The notes: generated by a model not told the origin, from the sequence alone. 64,000 bases of DNA from Candidatus Viadribacter manganicus (GCF_001679665.1 NZ_CP013244.1:1488001-1552000), one strand, 5' to 3'; shown: positions 15,710 to 24,439, counted from the first letter of the stretch. Numbers and translations are program-made.

Positions 15710-15814
15710 ATGCGCAGGCCCACCAGCGACGCCCAATTCATGGTGATCGTCGTGATCTTGTGGGGCGTCGCATGTATTATCGCGTCCGCCTCGATATTTT
15801 ACTTCGCAAGTTGA
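15710..15814 (+). CDS. Putative 34-aa single-pass membrane protein
   Basis: ATG at 15710 gives MRRPTSDAQF, then one hydrophobic helix (MVIVVILWGVACIIASASIF) and a stop at 15814. Length and layout parallel the ORF at 5548. The 60 bases before it carry a TTGAT half site (15665) but no full FixK box, and no clear ribosome site. Confidence 0.4.
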   Translation: MRRPTSDAQFMVIVVILWGVACIIASASIFYFAS

Positions 15815-15974
15815 TGGCATTCGGGCGTGCGTGCTGTGACGACGCCGTCGTGGCTCTGGCTGGGCCTACGTGTTGTGGCCGAAAATCGCCGTTCGCTCGC
15901 TAGCCCAAAGGCGACAAACACCTTCGCCGTCACCGCACGGCGTCCGACGAACGCCAACTGGTCGCGATGCCTTT

Positions 15975-16023
15975 CGCTCTTTGCGCCGCTTCCATCTACA
16001 CATAGGAAGCGGCGCAAAGAGCG
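15975..16023 (-). terminator. 19-bp perfect hairpin after secreted-protein gene
   Basis: CGCTCTTTGCGCCGCTTCC (15975-15993) pairs perfectly with 16005-16023, with an 11-base loop. It lies 6 bases beyond the stop of the minus-strand gene at 16030. There is no long T-run, so it may act as a stabilising 3' stem as much as a terminator. Confidence 0.6.
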
Positions 16024-16029
16024 CAACTT

Positions 16030-16500
16030 CTACTGAACGCGCGTGACCTGCATGACGCTGCCGTCGTTATAGACCTCGACGCGAAAATCTCGTCCGTCTC
16101 GGTAGGCGTTAAACAGCGTTTGCAGTGCACGGACGCCATCGCCTGCGCCGCTGAAGTCGATCACCGTCAGACGGCCGCCATCGAGCGTCGATGACGTCGA
16201 CACGTTCGGAAAGCTGCCTCTGATGATCCCGTTTTCGGCGCCGTTCAGCGGTCGGTCCAACCACGAACACTCCCCGCGCGCCGGTGGCGTGGCAGCAGTT
16301 GCAGATGTACTCATCCGGTCGAAGCTGATTTGAAAGCTGGTGTTGACGCGCCCGCTAGCGTCGACATTGGTCGACACCACCATTTGTTGGCGATCACCGC
16401 CGCCGCGGCACCACAACGTATAGCTCGTCTGCGCGCTCGCCTCCGATGCAGCCGACATCCAGCCCCCGATCAAGGCGCAAACTACCACTAGCAATCGCAT
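16030..16500 (-). CDS. Secreted hypothetical protein (156 aa)
   Basis: A 156-residue protein with a signal peptide ending near SEASAQ. The mature part has two cysteines (LWCRGG and GECSWLDRPL) and a beta-rich pattern (VNTSFQISFDRM, VEVYNDGSVMQVTRV). No known family is evident. It is a single gene with its own 3' hairpin. Confidence 0.7.
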   Translation of the reverse strand: MRLLVVVCALIGGWMSAASEASAQTSYTLWCRGGGDRQQMVVSTNVDASGRVNTSFQISFDRMSTSATAATPPARGECSWLDRPLNGAENGIIRGSFPNVSTSSTLDGGRLTVIDFSGAGDGVRALQTLFNAYRDGRDFRVEVYNDGSVMQVTRVQ

Positions 16501-16599
16501 GTCAGTCCTCCCGCCGGTCCCTCACCTCGGCAACAAAACCTTACGCAAGAACCCTCACGCAGTTCAAGGAACATGTCACGCCGCTCGTCCTGTACCTCA

Positions 16600-16677
16600 A
16601 TGGGCCGACTTGCCCAACGGCTAGCGCTGGTCGTGCTGCGCACGCGATGGCCGGAGATCGCCAGAAGTTGCCCTTGG
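16600..16677 (+). repeat. Intergenic repeat, copy 4
   Basis: AATGGGCCGACTTGCCCAAC at left and GATGGCCGGAGATCGCCAGA-AGTTGCCC at right. The right box is changed from TCGCCGAAA to TCGCCAGAA, as in the copy at 56330. Confidence 0.55.
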
Positions 16678-16732
16678 CGATCGTGGCGTTTTCCGCCAGC
16701 AACACCGACGGACTAGGTCCTGGGAGAGTTGC

Positions 16733-17293
16733 ATGCGCTTCGTAATTGGCGGGCTCATTGCCGCGGCATTGGTTGCTGTCTCTCACACAGGCAGCGCGAG
16801 CGAGGCGCCCGCCCCTGAACGATATCTGGCGGAAGTCATAGAGACCTGCATTGAGGATGGCTTGTCACAGGATGTGTGCGCGTGCTTCAGCGGACGTCTG
16901 ACGACGGACCTGACTTACACCGACTTCCAAGCCATGAACCAAGCCGTTCGAAACGAACAGCTGCATACCTCAATGGCGCCGGTCGCGCGCATCATGGATA
17001 GTTGCAACCCGCCAGTGACCACGCCTGCGGCGCCAATCACACCAGGATACACGGCGAGCTATGTCGTCAATTTCATGAGCGACTGCGTGGCCGCCCCAAC
17101 TGACGTCGGTTACTGCGGTTGCGCCGTGTCTGCGATCCAAAGGGTGATGAGCTTTGAGGAAGCTGTTGCCTATGATCGACTGGAGTCCTGGGGACGCACA
17201 TCCGAACACCCCAAGCACATAGATATCATCTCGGCGTGGTTTGCGTGCGCAGATCAAACGCGCGCAGAGCGATCACCCATCAAACGTCGCTAG
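16733..17293 (+). CDS. Secreted protein with two cysteine repeats
   Basis: A 186-residue exported protein (signal peptide ends near GSAS). The mature part seems to be two copies of a helical unit with a C-x(n)-CxCF/CGC pattern: IETCIEDGLSQDVCACFSGR at residues about 37-56 and FMSDCVAAPTDVGYCGCAVS at about 113-132, each followed by an acidic helix and a last Cys (MDSC, WFAC). Six or more cysteines suggest disulfides in the periplasm. GGGAGA precedes the ATG. I do not recognise a named family. Confidence 0.72.
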   Translation: MRFVIGGLIAAALVAVSHTGSASEAPAPERYLAEVIETCIEDGLSQDVCACFSGRLTTDLTYTDFQAMNQAVRNEQLHTSMAPVARIMDSCNPPVTTPAAPITPGYTASYVVNFMSDCVAAPTDVGYCGCAVSAIQRVMSFEEAVAYDRLESWGRTSEHPKHIDIISAWFACADQTRAERSPIKRR

Positions 17294-17342
17294 CGCTTGG
17301 GTCACCGACGCTCTTGAAAGGGCCGCTATAGCGACAACAGGT

Positions 17343-17428
17343 GTGATCGGCTAACTCGATCCAAAGCGGCCGTCGGCGCCCAGTTCGCACGACCGGCCTA
17401 TGTTTGCCGAAGAACGACGTTCGCCGCC
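17343..17428 (+). repeat. Intergenic repeat, copy 5
   Basis: GTGATCGGCTAACTCGATCC at left; GACCGGCCTATGTTTGCCGA then AGAACGACGTTCGCC at right. Like copy 1 it contains a second GACCGGCCTA just before the right box. Confidence 0.6.
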
Positions 17429-17473
17429 AGCCGGGTTCAACCCACTCGGTTCGCTCGGATTGTCCACACAGTG

Positions 17474-17755
17474 CTACCCGCGCGGCTCGCGCGCCGTGCT
17501 CAAGACCTCGGCGAGTACATTTCGCAGGCCATGCACTTGATCTACGAGGCTCAGAACGACCCCCACGCCTTCGGCGTTGACACCAAGATCGTCCGTGAGA
17601 TCACGGATCAATTGCACCCGCGCCAGATCGGCCTCAGTAAACGTGCGCTCCGGCGTCGTTTGGCTCGGAACTAGCCACTCCTCTTCAATCCAAATCTCGA
17701 GTGTTTCACGGTCGACGTGCGCACGCGCGAGAAAATCCATTATCGTGAACATCAT
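17474..17755 (-). CDS. cbpM: CbpM, modulator of CbpA
   Basis: A 93-residue MerR-fold protein without a DNA-binding wing pair: IWIEEEWLVPSQTTPERTFT and ADLARVQLIRDLTDDLGVN are the family hallmarks. CbpM binds the J-domain of CbpA and restrains its co-chaperone and DNA-binding activity. Its start (17755) overlaps the stop of cbpA by 4 bases (ATGA type), so synthesis is coupled. It is the third gene of the USP-cbpA-cbpM unit. Confidence 0.88.
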   Translation of the reverse strand: MMFTIMDFLARAHVDRETLEIWIEEEWLVPSQTTPERTFTEADLARVQLIRDLTDDLGVNAEGVGVVLSLVDQVHGLRNVLAEVLSTAREPRG

Positions 17756-18717
17756 GGCGTCATGTCCTTACGAGGATCATCGCTAATCTGAGGCGCCCAA
17801 GTGGACACAAACGCCTCCAGTTCGGCATTGGGCGGCGAGGGTAATATGACCTTTAGCTTGACCAGTTCGTCTCCGTAGCCGCCGCGCCGTGCGACGCCTT
17901 TACCCTTCAGCCGGAGAATTGTGCCGGTGTTTGATCCCTTGGGCACGGTTAGCATCACGGCTCCGGTTGGTGTTGGAGTTTTGACGCGCGCACCAAGCAC
18001 AGCTTCTGAAAGCGTGATCGGCAGCTCGACATGAATGTCGTCGTCATGACGAACGAAGAAGCGATGCGGATTGACAGAAATCTCGACCAGGGCATCGCCG
18101 GGCTCGCCGTCACCCCGAGGTGGAGCGCCCTTGCCGCGCAGTCGTAGCGTTTGGCCCTCTTGGATGCCCGCAGGAATGCTGACGTCGAGAGAGCCGCCAT
18201 CAGGCAGACTGAGCCGTTGGGTCACGCCATTGATAGCGTCAAGAAATGAGATCGCCAAACGGTAGTGCAAATCCGCCCCGCGCGTGCGCCGCGCTTGCCC
18301 GGCTTGGCGGCGAAACAGTTCTGCGAACAGATCATCGCCGTCGGCGAAATCCGAAAAACCCGAACTGTTCTCGTAAGGGTTACCTGCGCCGGCGCCGCCG
18401 CGCGCAAAATCCTTGTAGTATTGCTGACGAGGTCGCTCAGCCCCGGAAGCGTCGATCTCTCCGGCATCGAATTTCTTGCGTTTGTCCGGATCGGAAAGCA
18501 GATCGTTCGCGGCGGTCACCTCCTTAAAGCGCGCCTCCGCCTGCTTATCTCCAGGATTGAGATCAGGATGCAGCTTCTTCGCTAGGCGCCGATAGGCCTT
18601 GCGGATGTCGTCGGACGTGGCGGTGCGTGCGACCCCCAGAGTTTCATACGGGTCTTTAACGATCTCTCCGTTCGAATTGAAGACCCTTTGACGTTCGAGC
18701 CAACGATTGCTCGCCAT
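17752..18717 (-). CDS. cbpA: CbpA-type DnaJ co-chaperone
   Basis: A 321-residue class-II J protein. The J-domain (residues about 22-85) includes the HPD motif in RLAKKLHPDLNPGDK. There is a Gly/Phe-poor linker (GGAGAGNPYENSSGF) and two C-terminal peptide-binding beta domains (SLPDGGSLDVSIPAGIQEG, LRLKGKGVARRGGYGDE), without the DnaJ zinc finger. It stimulates DnaK. An N-terminal extension of about 20 residues precedes the J-domain; ATG 18717 is chosen, but a GTG at 18726 is possible. It follows the USP gene by 67 bases and overlaps cbpM. Confidence 0.92.
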   Translation of the reverse strand: MASNRWLERQRVFNSNGEIVKDPYETLGVARTATSDDIRKAYRRLAKKLHPDLNPGDKQAEARFKEVTAANDLLSDPDKRKKFDAGEIDASGAERPRQQYYKDFARGGAGAGNPYENSSGFSDFADGDDLFAELFRRQAGQARRTRGADLHYRLAISFLDAINGVTQRLSLPDGGSLDVSIPAGIQEGQTLRLRGKGAPPRGDGEPGDALVEISVNPHRFFVRHDDDIHVELPITLSEAVLGARVKTPTPTGAVMLTVPKGSNTGTILRLKGKGVARRGGYGDELVKLKVILPSPPNAELEAFVSTWAPQISDDPRKDMTP

Positions 18718-18784
18718 GATGCGCACTTCGGCGCCGATTTCAGCCGCTTAGGCCTCCGGAGGGCGAGTGGTGCAATCACCGCCG

Positions 18785-19621
18785 TCAATGGGCCAACAGT
18801 ACGGGTGTACTGGCATGCGCGATGATGTGATGGGTGACGCCGCCGAACACCTGTTCGAACGCGCGTGCGTGACCGTAAGCACCCATGACCAGGAGATCAC
18901 CAGCGTATGCCTCTGCTTCAGCCAAGACCGCACGCCCCACCTCGCCGAACGACGAGCGCGTGGTCACGGGTGCTTCAACATCGACGCCATGACGGGCAAG
19001 ATAGCTCGCGAGGCGCATCAGGGCGCGCTGATTCTCGACGTCTGGGCTCGGGTCGACAATAACGATGCGGACGCTTTGTGCAGCGACCAGCAACGGCAGC
19101 GCGGCGCGCACAGCATGCGCGGCTTGTGGCGTGGCGTTCCAAGCGATGATCACGCGCCGACCCCACTCACGCGCGTGCGCCCAAGGCGGCGCTATCAGGC
19201 AAGGTGTTCCCGCACGAAACAGCGCAGCTTCCAAAATCCTGCGGTCAAGGTCGCCGTCCCGGCCCTCGCGCGGCTGGGCCACGATCGCAAGATCACTTGT
19301 GAGCGCCGCTGCCGCGCCGAGGTGCGCAACCTCGCCCCAAGAGCATTCATCGTGATAGACTGAAAATCGCTGACCGGGCTTTTCCATCTCTTCCACAGCG
19401 CGCACCGCGCTCATAGCGCGTTCGTGCGCCGCTTGGCGTAGGGCGGCGACGGCACGCTCCACAGCAAAGCTCGTCTCGCCGAGCGGCGGCTCGGGGGCGA
19501 GCGTGATCAGCCTTGCCTCAAGATGAGCCTCACGGCGGTGCGCTAGATTGTGCGCCAAGGCGACACGCGACAGCCCTTCTTGCGAGCCGTCGGCGAAGAC
19601 AAGGATATCTCTCCAGACCAT
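18785..19621 (-). CDS. Tandem universal stress protein (UspA)
   Basis: A 278-residue two-domain Usp. The first unit starts MVWRDILVFADGS; the second carries the ATP-binding pattern GAYGHARAFEQVFGGVTHH near the C-terminus. AAAGGAG precedes ATG 19621; an in-frame extension to 19774 crosses the FixK-type box and is rejected. It is followed on the same strand by cbpA and cbpM with a 67-base gap, which makes a USP-chaperone unit likely. Confidence 0.9.
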   Translation of the reverse strand: MVWRDILVFADGSQEGLSRVALAHNLAHRREAHLEARLITLAPEPPLGETSFAVERAVAALRQAAHERAMSAVRAVEEMEKPGQRFSVYHDECSWGEVAHLGAAAALTSDLAIVAQPREGRDGDLDRRILEAALFRAGTPCLIAPPWAHAREWGRRVIIAWNATPQAAHAVRAALPLLVAAQSVRIVIVDPSPDVENQRALMRLASYLARHGVDVEAPVTTRSSFGEVGRAVLAEAEAYAGDLLVMGAYGHARAFEQVFGGVTHHIIAHASTPVLLAH

Positions 19622-19669
19622 AACGCCGCTCCTTTGCGGCAACTTGGCAGCATTTACGGCGGCTATGGC

Positions 19670-19683
19670 TTGATCTTCCTCAA
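19670..19683 (-). promoter_or_regulatory. FixK/FNR-type box upstream of USP-cbpA-cbpM
   Basis: TTGATCTTCCTCAA is one base away from the perfect palindrome (CTCAA instead of ATCAA) and fits TTG[AC]-N6-[TG]CAA. It ends 48 bases before the USP start at 19621. Confidence 0.6.
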
Positions 19684-19751
19684 GCTCTCCTGCGTTCAAG
19701 CAGGCTCGACCACTTACAAGGCCGAACCCCATGAGAGGGCGTGACTGGCCT

Positions 19752-19832
19752 CGCGACTGGCTTGGTCGCTCCACTCACGACATTGGTCATGATGCAGCAG
19801 CTACGGCGAGCCATCGCCGAGCACAGTCATTC
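19752..19832 (+). repeat. Intergenic repeat, copy 6
   Basis: TCGCGACTGGCTTGGTCGCT at left, GAGCCATCGCCGAGCACAGT-CATTC at right. It lies between two minus-strand genes (starts 19621; stop 19852), so its orientation is opposite to both. Confidence 0.72.
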
Positions 19833-19851
19833 ACATCGCCCGTAAACCCGC

Positions 19852-21294
19852 CTAACGGGCCGCGACAACCTCCTCAATCCAGCCCTCCAACGCCGCAGTG
19901 TCGGCCATATCCCCATCGTAAGCGGCGCCGGGCGCGAACGGTCCCAGCCGCGCGAGCGAGCCCGGAGAGAACGCCTGCAAAGTAGAAAAAAACGAGAGCC
20001 CGGACGGCAGCGGGTCTTCGCGCACTTCGAAATAGTGCGTGGCAGCATCCGTTGCTTGCCCCACATGAAGCGCGCCGAGACGTCGGAAATTGTCAGCCAC
20101 GAGCAAGCATGAACTGAAGCATGCATTATCAGTCAGCAACACTATACGCCCCGTCGCCGTTTGAGCTGGCGGCGCGCCCGAAGCAGCGCGCCGGCTTGGG
20201 CATTCGGTCGGGCCGGTGAACTCGCGGCCCGCAGCTTGGGCCTGCTCGGCCCGCTGCACGGCGCGACGCATCTCGCCGGCAAAGCTCGGGTTGGATTGGC
20301 GGAAGCGCTCTTCATAGCTCCGCATCTGCGCCACATTACGCGGCGACACGCGCCAAACGACATTGCACCTGGCGCCGCCGCGGATCACATGATTGAAGCG
20401 CGCATCACCGAAAAGCACGCGCGCGATCTGGTCTCCGTAGCTGCTGCTACCGCCACCATTGCCGCGCATATCGACAACAACGATCGGCGACGCGCGCAGA
20501 CGCGACTGGCTCTCCCGCGCCGCCGCGACCACTGCCAGCGCATCATCATTGAGCGTCTGCAAGGAAATCCACATCCCGCCATCGAACGTGCGCAAGCCAT
20601 GGCCCGGCGCTCCGCGATTTTGCGCGCGCCGAATGTGCGGCGCCAAATCGGTACGCGCGATCTCGCGCCAGAAGAGTGTATGCTCAGTGCGCTGGCCATC
20701 GCGCTCAAAGATGCAAGTCTGCGGACGCAATACGAACGGATTGCCGTCATCTACCAAGAGGAAAGGCGCACTCTGGATGCGCTGCGCCTCAATCGACCAT
20801 ACGGCGCGGAAGCCGCCGAGCTTAGCTGCCGCGAAGTCATCGGCCATCACGCCATCACATGAAACGAGCGCGGCGCCCGCAAGCGATGCGCCCTCGCCCG
20901 CATTGTCGTGCTCCAACACAACGAACCGCTCGCCCTGGCGGGCAGTTATGATGCCCGCCCATTGAACGGAGTGAGCAGGCGCCACGAGGCGCGACCACAC
21001 ATGTTTGTCGCCGACCACATTCGCGAGCCCGGCCATTGTCGCCGCATAGCCCTCAATGCTGCTAACCTGCGCCGCACGCTCAAGCGCCAAGGCTCGCCCC
21101 GTTTCGAGGCGAGCGCGCAATTCGGCGTCATTGATGGCAGTCGAAAGGGCCGGGTGATCTTCGATCAGCTGCTGGTAAGCAGCCTCGACGTCGCCACGTG
21201 TCAACTGATGCCAACGCTCCGCATCGTCTTGGGCAGCAGCCGACTGAGAGAACGCGAACATGGCGCACGCAAAGATAGACCAACGTTTCATCAC
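19852..21294 (-). CDS. Secreted S41-like peptidase family protein, paralogue of 41201
   Basis: A 480-residue exported protein (signal peptide ends SAAAQ). The C-terminal half has the S41/tail-specific protease core: IVVVDMRGNGGGSSSYG at about residues 270-286 and RIVLLTDNACFSSCLLVADN at about 385, the place of the catalytic serine. Cysteines flank that serine (CFSSC). The N-terminal half resembles S41 cap/PDZ-like regions without clear PDZ motifs. A lysine dyad partner cannot be located by eye, so activity is not assured. It shares layout with the protein at 41201. Confidence 0.78.
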   Translation of the reverse strand: MMKRWSIFACAMFAFSQSAAAQDDAERWHQLTRGDVEAAYQQLIEDHPALSTAINDAELRARLETGRALALERAAQVSSIEGYAATMAGLANVVGDKHVWSRLVAPAHSVQWAGIITARQGERFVVLEHDNAGEGASLAGAALVSCDGVMADDFAAAKLGGFRAVWSIEAQRIQSAPFLLVDDGNPFVLRPQTCIFERDGQRTEHTLFWREIARTDLAPHIRRAQNRGAPGHGLRTFDGGMWISLQTLNDDALAVVAAARESQSRLRASPIVVVDMRGNGGGSSSYGDQIARVLFGDARFNHVIRGGARCNVVWRVSPRNVAQMRSYEERFRQSNPSFAGEMRRAVQRAEQAQAAGREFTGPTECPSRRAASGAPPAQTATGRIVLLTDNACFSSCLLVADNFRRLGALHVGQATDAATHYFEVREDPLPSGLSFFSTLQAFSPGSLARLGPFAPGAAYDGDMADTAALEGWIEEVVAAR

Positions 21295-21480
21295 CCCACC
21301 CCGCCATCAAGTTCGCCTTGGCCGGTCGTCCAAGACCCACACCCACCTGCGCGCGCCCACGCGCAATGGCTGGGCCCTAAGATCAGATGCAGAAGAACCC
21401 ATGCTTGGATGCGAATGGCAGCCCTATTCGGCGGCAAGGTCCAGCGTTGCGCTGATCTGTATCCCTGACGGCGGCCTGCA

Positions 21481-21550
21481 TCACTCAATTCGTGTCGTTG
21501 GTCATGCTCCGCACACTAAGGCGCGATCTCGCCGAAAGCAGCCCTTCGAG
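21481..21550 (+). repeat. Intergenic repeat, copy 7
   Basis: CACTCAATTCGTGTCGTTGG at left (the GCTCAATTCGTGCCG core of copies 36121 and 56330) and GCGATCTCGCCGAAAGCAGC at right. The 480-base gap 21295-21777 holds two copies and no gene. Confidence 0.65.
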
Positions 21551-21703
21551 ACTTGGATCGACAGCAGTTCGCGCTTCGCGATCGGCAGAAACTGGCGTTT
21601 CGCGCATTTGGACCGCCCGTTGGCGAATGGACCGGGTGGAACGTCTTTCAACAATGGTAATTTTTGGAATGGGACGCACAAACCATTCCTCGCTGGTTGG
21701 CAT

Positions 21704-21762
21704 TGCGGTCGGTGATTTAGCGCACGCGGCAACGGCGTGTTGTCGCCGAAACTTGCCGGTCC
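21704..21762 (+). repeat. Intergenic repeat, copy 8
   Basis: GCGGTCGGTGATTTAGCGCA and GTTGTCGCCGAAACTTGCCG. Closest to the copies at 12461 and 25371; these three form a subgroup lacking the usual GCTCAA core. Confidence 0.6.
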
Positions 21763-21813
21763 ACATCCGCGAATCGAATGACAGATTTGGTCGTTCCGGT
21801 TACTCCTCAAGCG

Positions 21814-22344
21814 ATGAAGCTGGTGTTCATCTACGGGCAAGCCGGGGTCGGCAAACTTACCGTTGGGCGCGAGTTAGCGGACCTGACCGGGATGGCGCTA
21901 TTCCACAATCACCTCGTTGTTGACACAGTCGGGGCAGTCTTTCCCTTTGGCTCAGGTCCGTTCGTCAAACTACGGGAGCGTTTCTGGCTCGACGTATTCG
22001 CGGAAGCGGCGGCCGCAGGTCGGTCAATGATTTTTACATTCGCACCGGAGGGCACTGTCTCTTCCGACTTTCCTGAAAGAGTTCGTTCGCTCATCAAAGC
22101 TGCCGGCGGTGAAATCCATTTCATTCGGTTGACCGCGCCTGTCGAGGAACAGGAGCGGCGCATTGATGCGCCAAGTCGCGCTGCATTCGGGAAGTTGCGT
22201 TCTCTAGATTTGCTTCGTGAACTCAAACCGCAGTTCGATGCAGCGCTAGCTGCGATGCCTGTTGCTTTACTGACTATCGACACCGCGTCAGTAGATGCAC
22301 GAGCCGCAGCACAGGCCATCGCCGAAGCGGTGGGAGCCGATTAA
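21814..22344 (+). CDS. P-loop kinase-like ATPase
   Basis: A 176-residue soluble protein with a Walker A loop right at the start (VFIYGQAGVGKLTVGREL), then ALFHNHLVVDTV and MIFTFAPEG, an arrangement like small nucleotide, sugar or shikimate-type kinases and AAA-like kinases. A lid-like Arg-rich stretch (EEQERRIDAPSR) is present. I favour the ATG at 21814, directly before the first strand; an in-frame ATG at 21778 adds 12 residues and neither has a good ribosome site. The substrate is unknown. Confidence 0.68.
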   Translation: MKLVFIYGQAGVGKLTVGRELADLTGMALFHNHLVVDTVGAVFPFGSGPFVKLRERFWLDVFAEAAAAGRSMIFTFAPEGTVSSDFPERVRSLIKAAGGEIHFIRLTAPVEEQERRIDAPSRAAFGKLRSLDLLRELKPQFDAALAAMPVALLTIDTASVDARAAAQAIAEAVGAD

Positions 22345-22387
22345 AGGCGGACGCTTCTCTCCACTTCATGCCGTGGCCGACAAATTC

Positions 22388-22470
22388 ATGACCGGCTGGG
22401 CCCCTCAAATCGCGACACTGGTAATGCCGCGTCCGCTAAGTCGCGATCTCGCCGGTTTCGGCCATTCGCC
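22388..22470 (+). repeat. Intergenic repeat, copy 9
   Basis: ATGACCGGCTGGGCCCCTCA at left and CGATCTCGCCGGTTTCGGCC-ATTCGCC at right, between convergent genes. Confidence 0.7.
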
Positions 22471-22488
22471 CTGGTCCGCGAGAACGGA

Positions 22489-23859
22489 TCACGCTACGCG
22501 CGGCAACTCATCCTTTTCATCGCTTGCAACGCCCGCGATCGGCACACGAAGGGTGAATACTGTGCCGCCGCCCTCTCTGTTTGAGAAACTGACCTCTCCA
22601 TCCATGAGACGCGCCAGCGCTCGAACAACCGCCAACCCCGTGCCCGCGCCCTCAAAGCGGCGATCAGCTCTGCTGTCGCCTTGCACGAAGGGCAGGAAAA
22701 TCTTCTCGGCTATAGCCTCATCGATGCCGACACCCGTATCGACCACGTCGACCTGAAGCGTCTCTACGCCGCCGACCCTGACCCGCTTTGCAATGACTTT
22801 GATTTCACCGTTGCGCGTGAACTTTGCGGCATTGTTGCATATCTCTGTAACGCACTGGCCAAACATCTCGGGGTCGAGGGCGGCGACACCCATGGAATCT
22901 GCATAGACCGTGAAGCTATTGCCGTTTGCCTCGGCAAGTTCGCGCGCAGCCTCGGCCGCTCCCCGCACCACGTCTGTAAGTCTCACGGTGATCGGCTCAA
23001 CGGGGGCATCACCCGATTCAAGCCGGGCCAACGTGATAATGCGGTTGACCAACCCCAAGAGCGCGCGACCGGAACCAAGGATTTTCGATGCGTCATCGCT
23101 CAGCTGAGCTTCGCCTTTGTCCGCAAGCTCCTCACGCAGCAATTCCGAGTAGCCGACCACCGAGTTGATTGGTGTCCGTAACTCGTGGCTGATTATTGAG
23201 AGGAATTGCGCCTTAGCTTCATTTGCCTCTTCTGCCGATGTCCGCGCCCGTGCTTCATGAGAGAGAGTCTGCAACAACGAATTGCGATCACGCGCGAACA
23301 CGCCTGTTGCCGCCAAAATGGTCACGAGCACGACACTGCCAAGCACCCTCTCGATCCAACCGACCTCTGCTAGCAGCACCGGCGTCAGCAAAGCTACCAA
23401 GGCCGAGGGGACCAAGTTTGCCGCCAACAGAAGTTTGTTGTTGGAGAAGTACACCAGGACGTGGCTTGCCGTGCCACACAGCCACGTGGCGGCGAGCACC
23501 TGACCGATAGCTGTCCCGGACGCCCAGCTAGCGACGGGAAGAACGCAATACGCTGTTGCACCAATGAAATTGAGCGCCGCAAGCAGCGCAAAGGCGCGTT
23601 TAGCCCCGTGCTCTTCGTCAGGCGCAAATATGCGTGCTTCTAGGCTAGGGCGCAGAAATAATTCCCATGCCGCCATGGCGATGAACCAATAAGCTGCGTA
23701 GGACCAACCGGCGCCGACAAATGCTACGGCCGCGGCAAGTGCGCCGAAGCCCACGCGAGAGGCCGTGGCCCGTCTGATGACGCTGATTACAGTCGCGAAC
23801 TCCGCCGCCGTGCACGGCCTATCAAGTCCCCAGGACTGAATTTTCAATGGCGCGATCAC
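22489..23859 (-). CDS. Membrane sensor histidine kinase (HisKA type)
   Basis: About 456 residues. The N-terminal half holds six or so hydrophobic helices (for example GALAAAVAFVGAGWSYAAYW and VLGSVVLVTILAATGVFA) forming an intrinsic membrane sensor. A linker helix leads to the H-box FLSIISHELRTPINSVVGY, the N-box EICNNAAKFT, the DTGVGID and GAGTGLAVVRAL motifs. It is an orthodox kinase without receiver domain and no regulator is adjacent. The GTG at 23859 is a tentative start; frame continues to 24117 but that part is not coding-like. Confidence 0.85.
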   Translation of the reverse strand: MIAPLKIQSWGLDRPCTAAEFATVISVIRRATASRVGFGALAAAVAFVGAGWSYAAYWFIAMAAWELFLRPSLEARIFAPDEEHGAKRAFALLAALNFIGATAYCVLPVASWASGTAIGQVLAATWLCGTASHVLVYFSNNKLLLAANLVPSALVALLTPVLLAEVGWIERVLGSVVLVTILAATGVFARDRNSLLQTLSHEARARTSAEEANEAKAQFLSIISHELRTPINSVVGYSELLREELADKGEAQLSDDASKILGSGRALLGLVNRIITLARLESGDAPVEPITVRLTDVVRGAAEAARELAEANGNSFTVYADSMGVAALDPEMFGQCVTEICNNAAKFTRNGEIKVIAKRVRVGGVETLQVDVVDTGVGIDEAIAEKIFLPFVQGDSRADRRFEGAGTGLAVVRALARLMDGEVSFSNREGGGTVFTLRVPIAGVASDEKDELPRVA

Positions 23860-24138
23860 GAATGCACTCGAAGAAGGACGAGAAGGAGCCGACTGCCAAA
23901 AGCTTGTATCCAATCTGCGCTTAGGCTTGGTTAATGTTTTCAGCGCCCCCCGCGCCAAGGCGCGAATTTCACCGAGCAGCAGCCTTGCTCCAACCAAGTA
24001 AATCAGTTGGCGCCTATGGCAGCGGCCAGGCATCGCCAAACTCAGACATTCATGTAATGGATGTTTCGCCACGCATCTGGTCTTGCGATACATCGCGACG
24101 AGCTTGCTAGGAATCACGCGCGGGATTCAAATCGCGCC

Positions 24139-24351
24139 ATGCAAGGATATGTTGTCCAAGTAACGAGCACCAGTTCCTCATCGGCGGCACGCTACTACGT
24201 TCTTTGTGGCGCCGACGCCGAGGCCATTCGACTTGTGCGGGCGAAGCTGGATCTCAATGACGAGCAACCGGTGTCCATCTTGCGACCCGTGGCAAGTTGG
24301 GAGATCGATGCGTTCGGGCTCTTTCCCGACGAGGTGAGGCAAGCACCCTAA
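24139..24351 (+). CDS. Small hypothetical protein (70 aa)
   Basis: A 70-residue soluble protein: GYVVQVTSTSSSSAARYYVL, then ADAEAIRLVRAKLDLNDEQP and a C-terminal IDAFGLFPDEVRQ. This layout (strand, helix, strand, LxPxEV) is common among small alphaproteobacterial unknowns. No ribosome site is evident. The bases 24352-24439 may hold a strongly diverged intergenic repeat copy (GACTGGCGAGATCAATC...TTTCGCCGGAAC). Confidence 0.5.
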   Translation: MQGYVVQVTSTSSSSAARYYVLCGADAEAIRLVRAKLDLNDEQPVSILRPVASWEIDAFGLFPDEVRQAP

Positions 24352-24439
24352 GCGAGGACTGGCGAGATCAATCAAAACTAGCCGCTCAGGATCGCCGCTG
24401 CGCTGCGACAGGATTTCGCCGGAACCCGCCCCGCATGCA

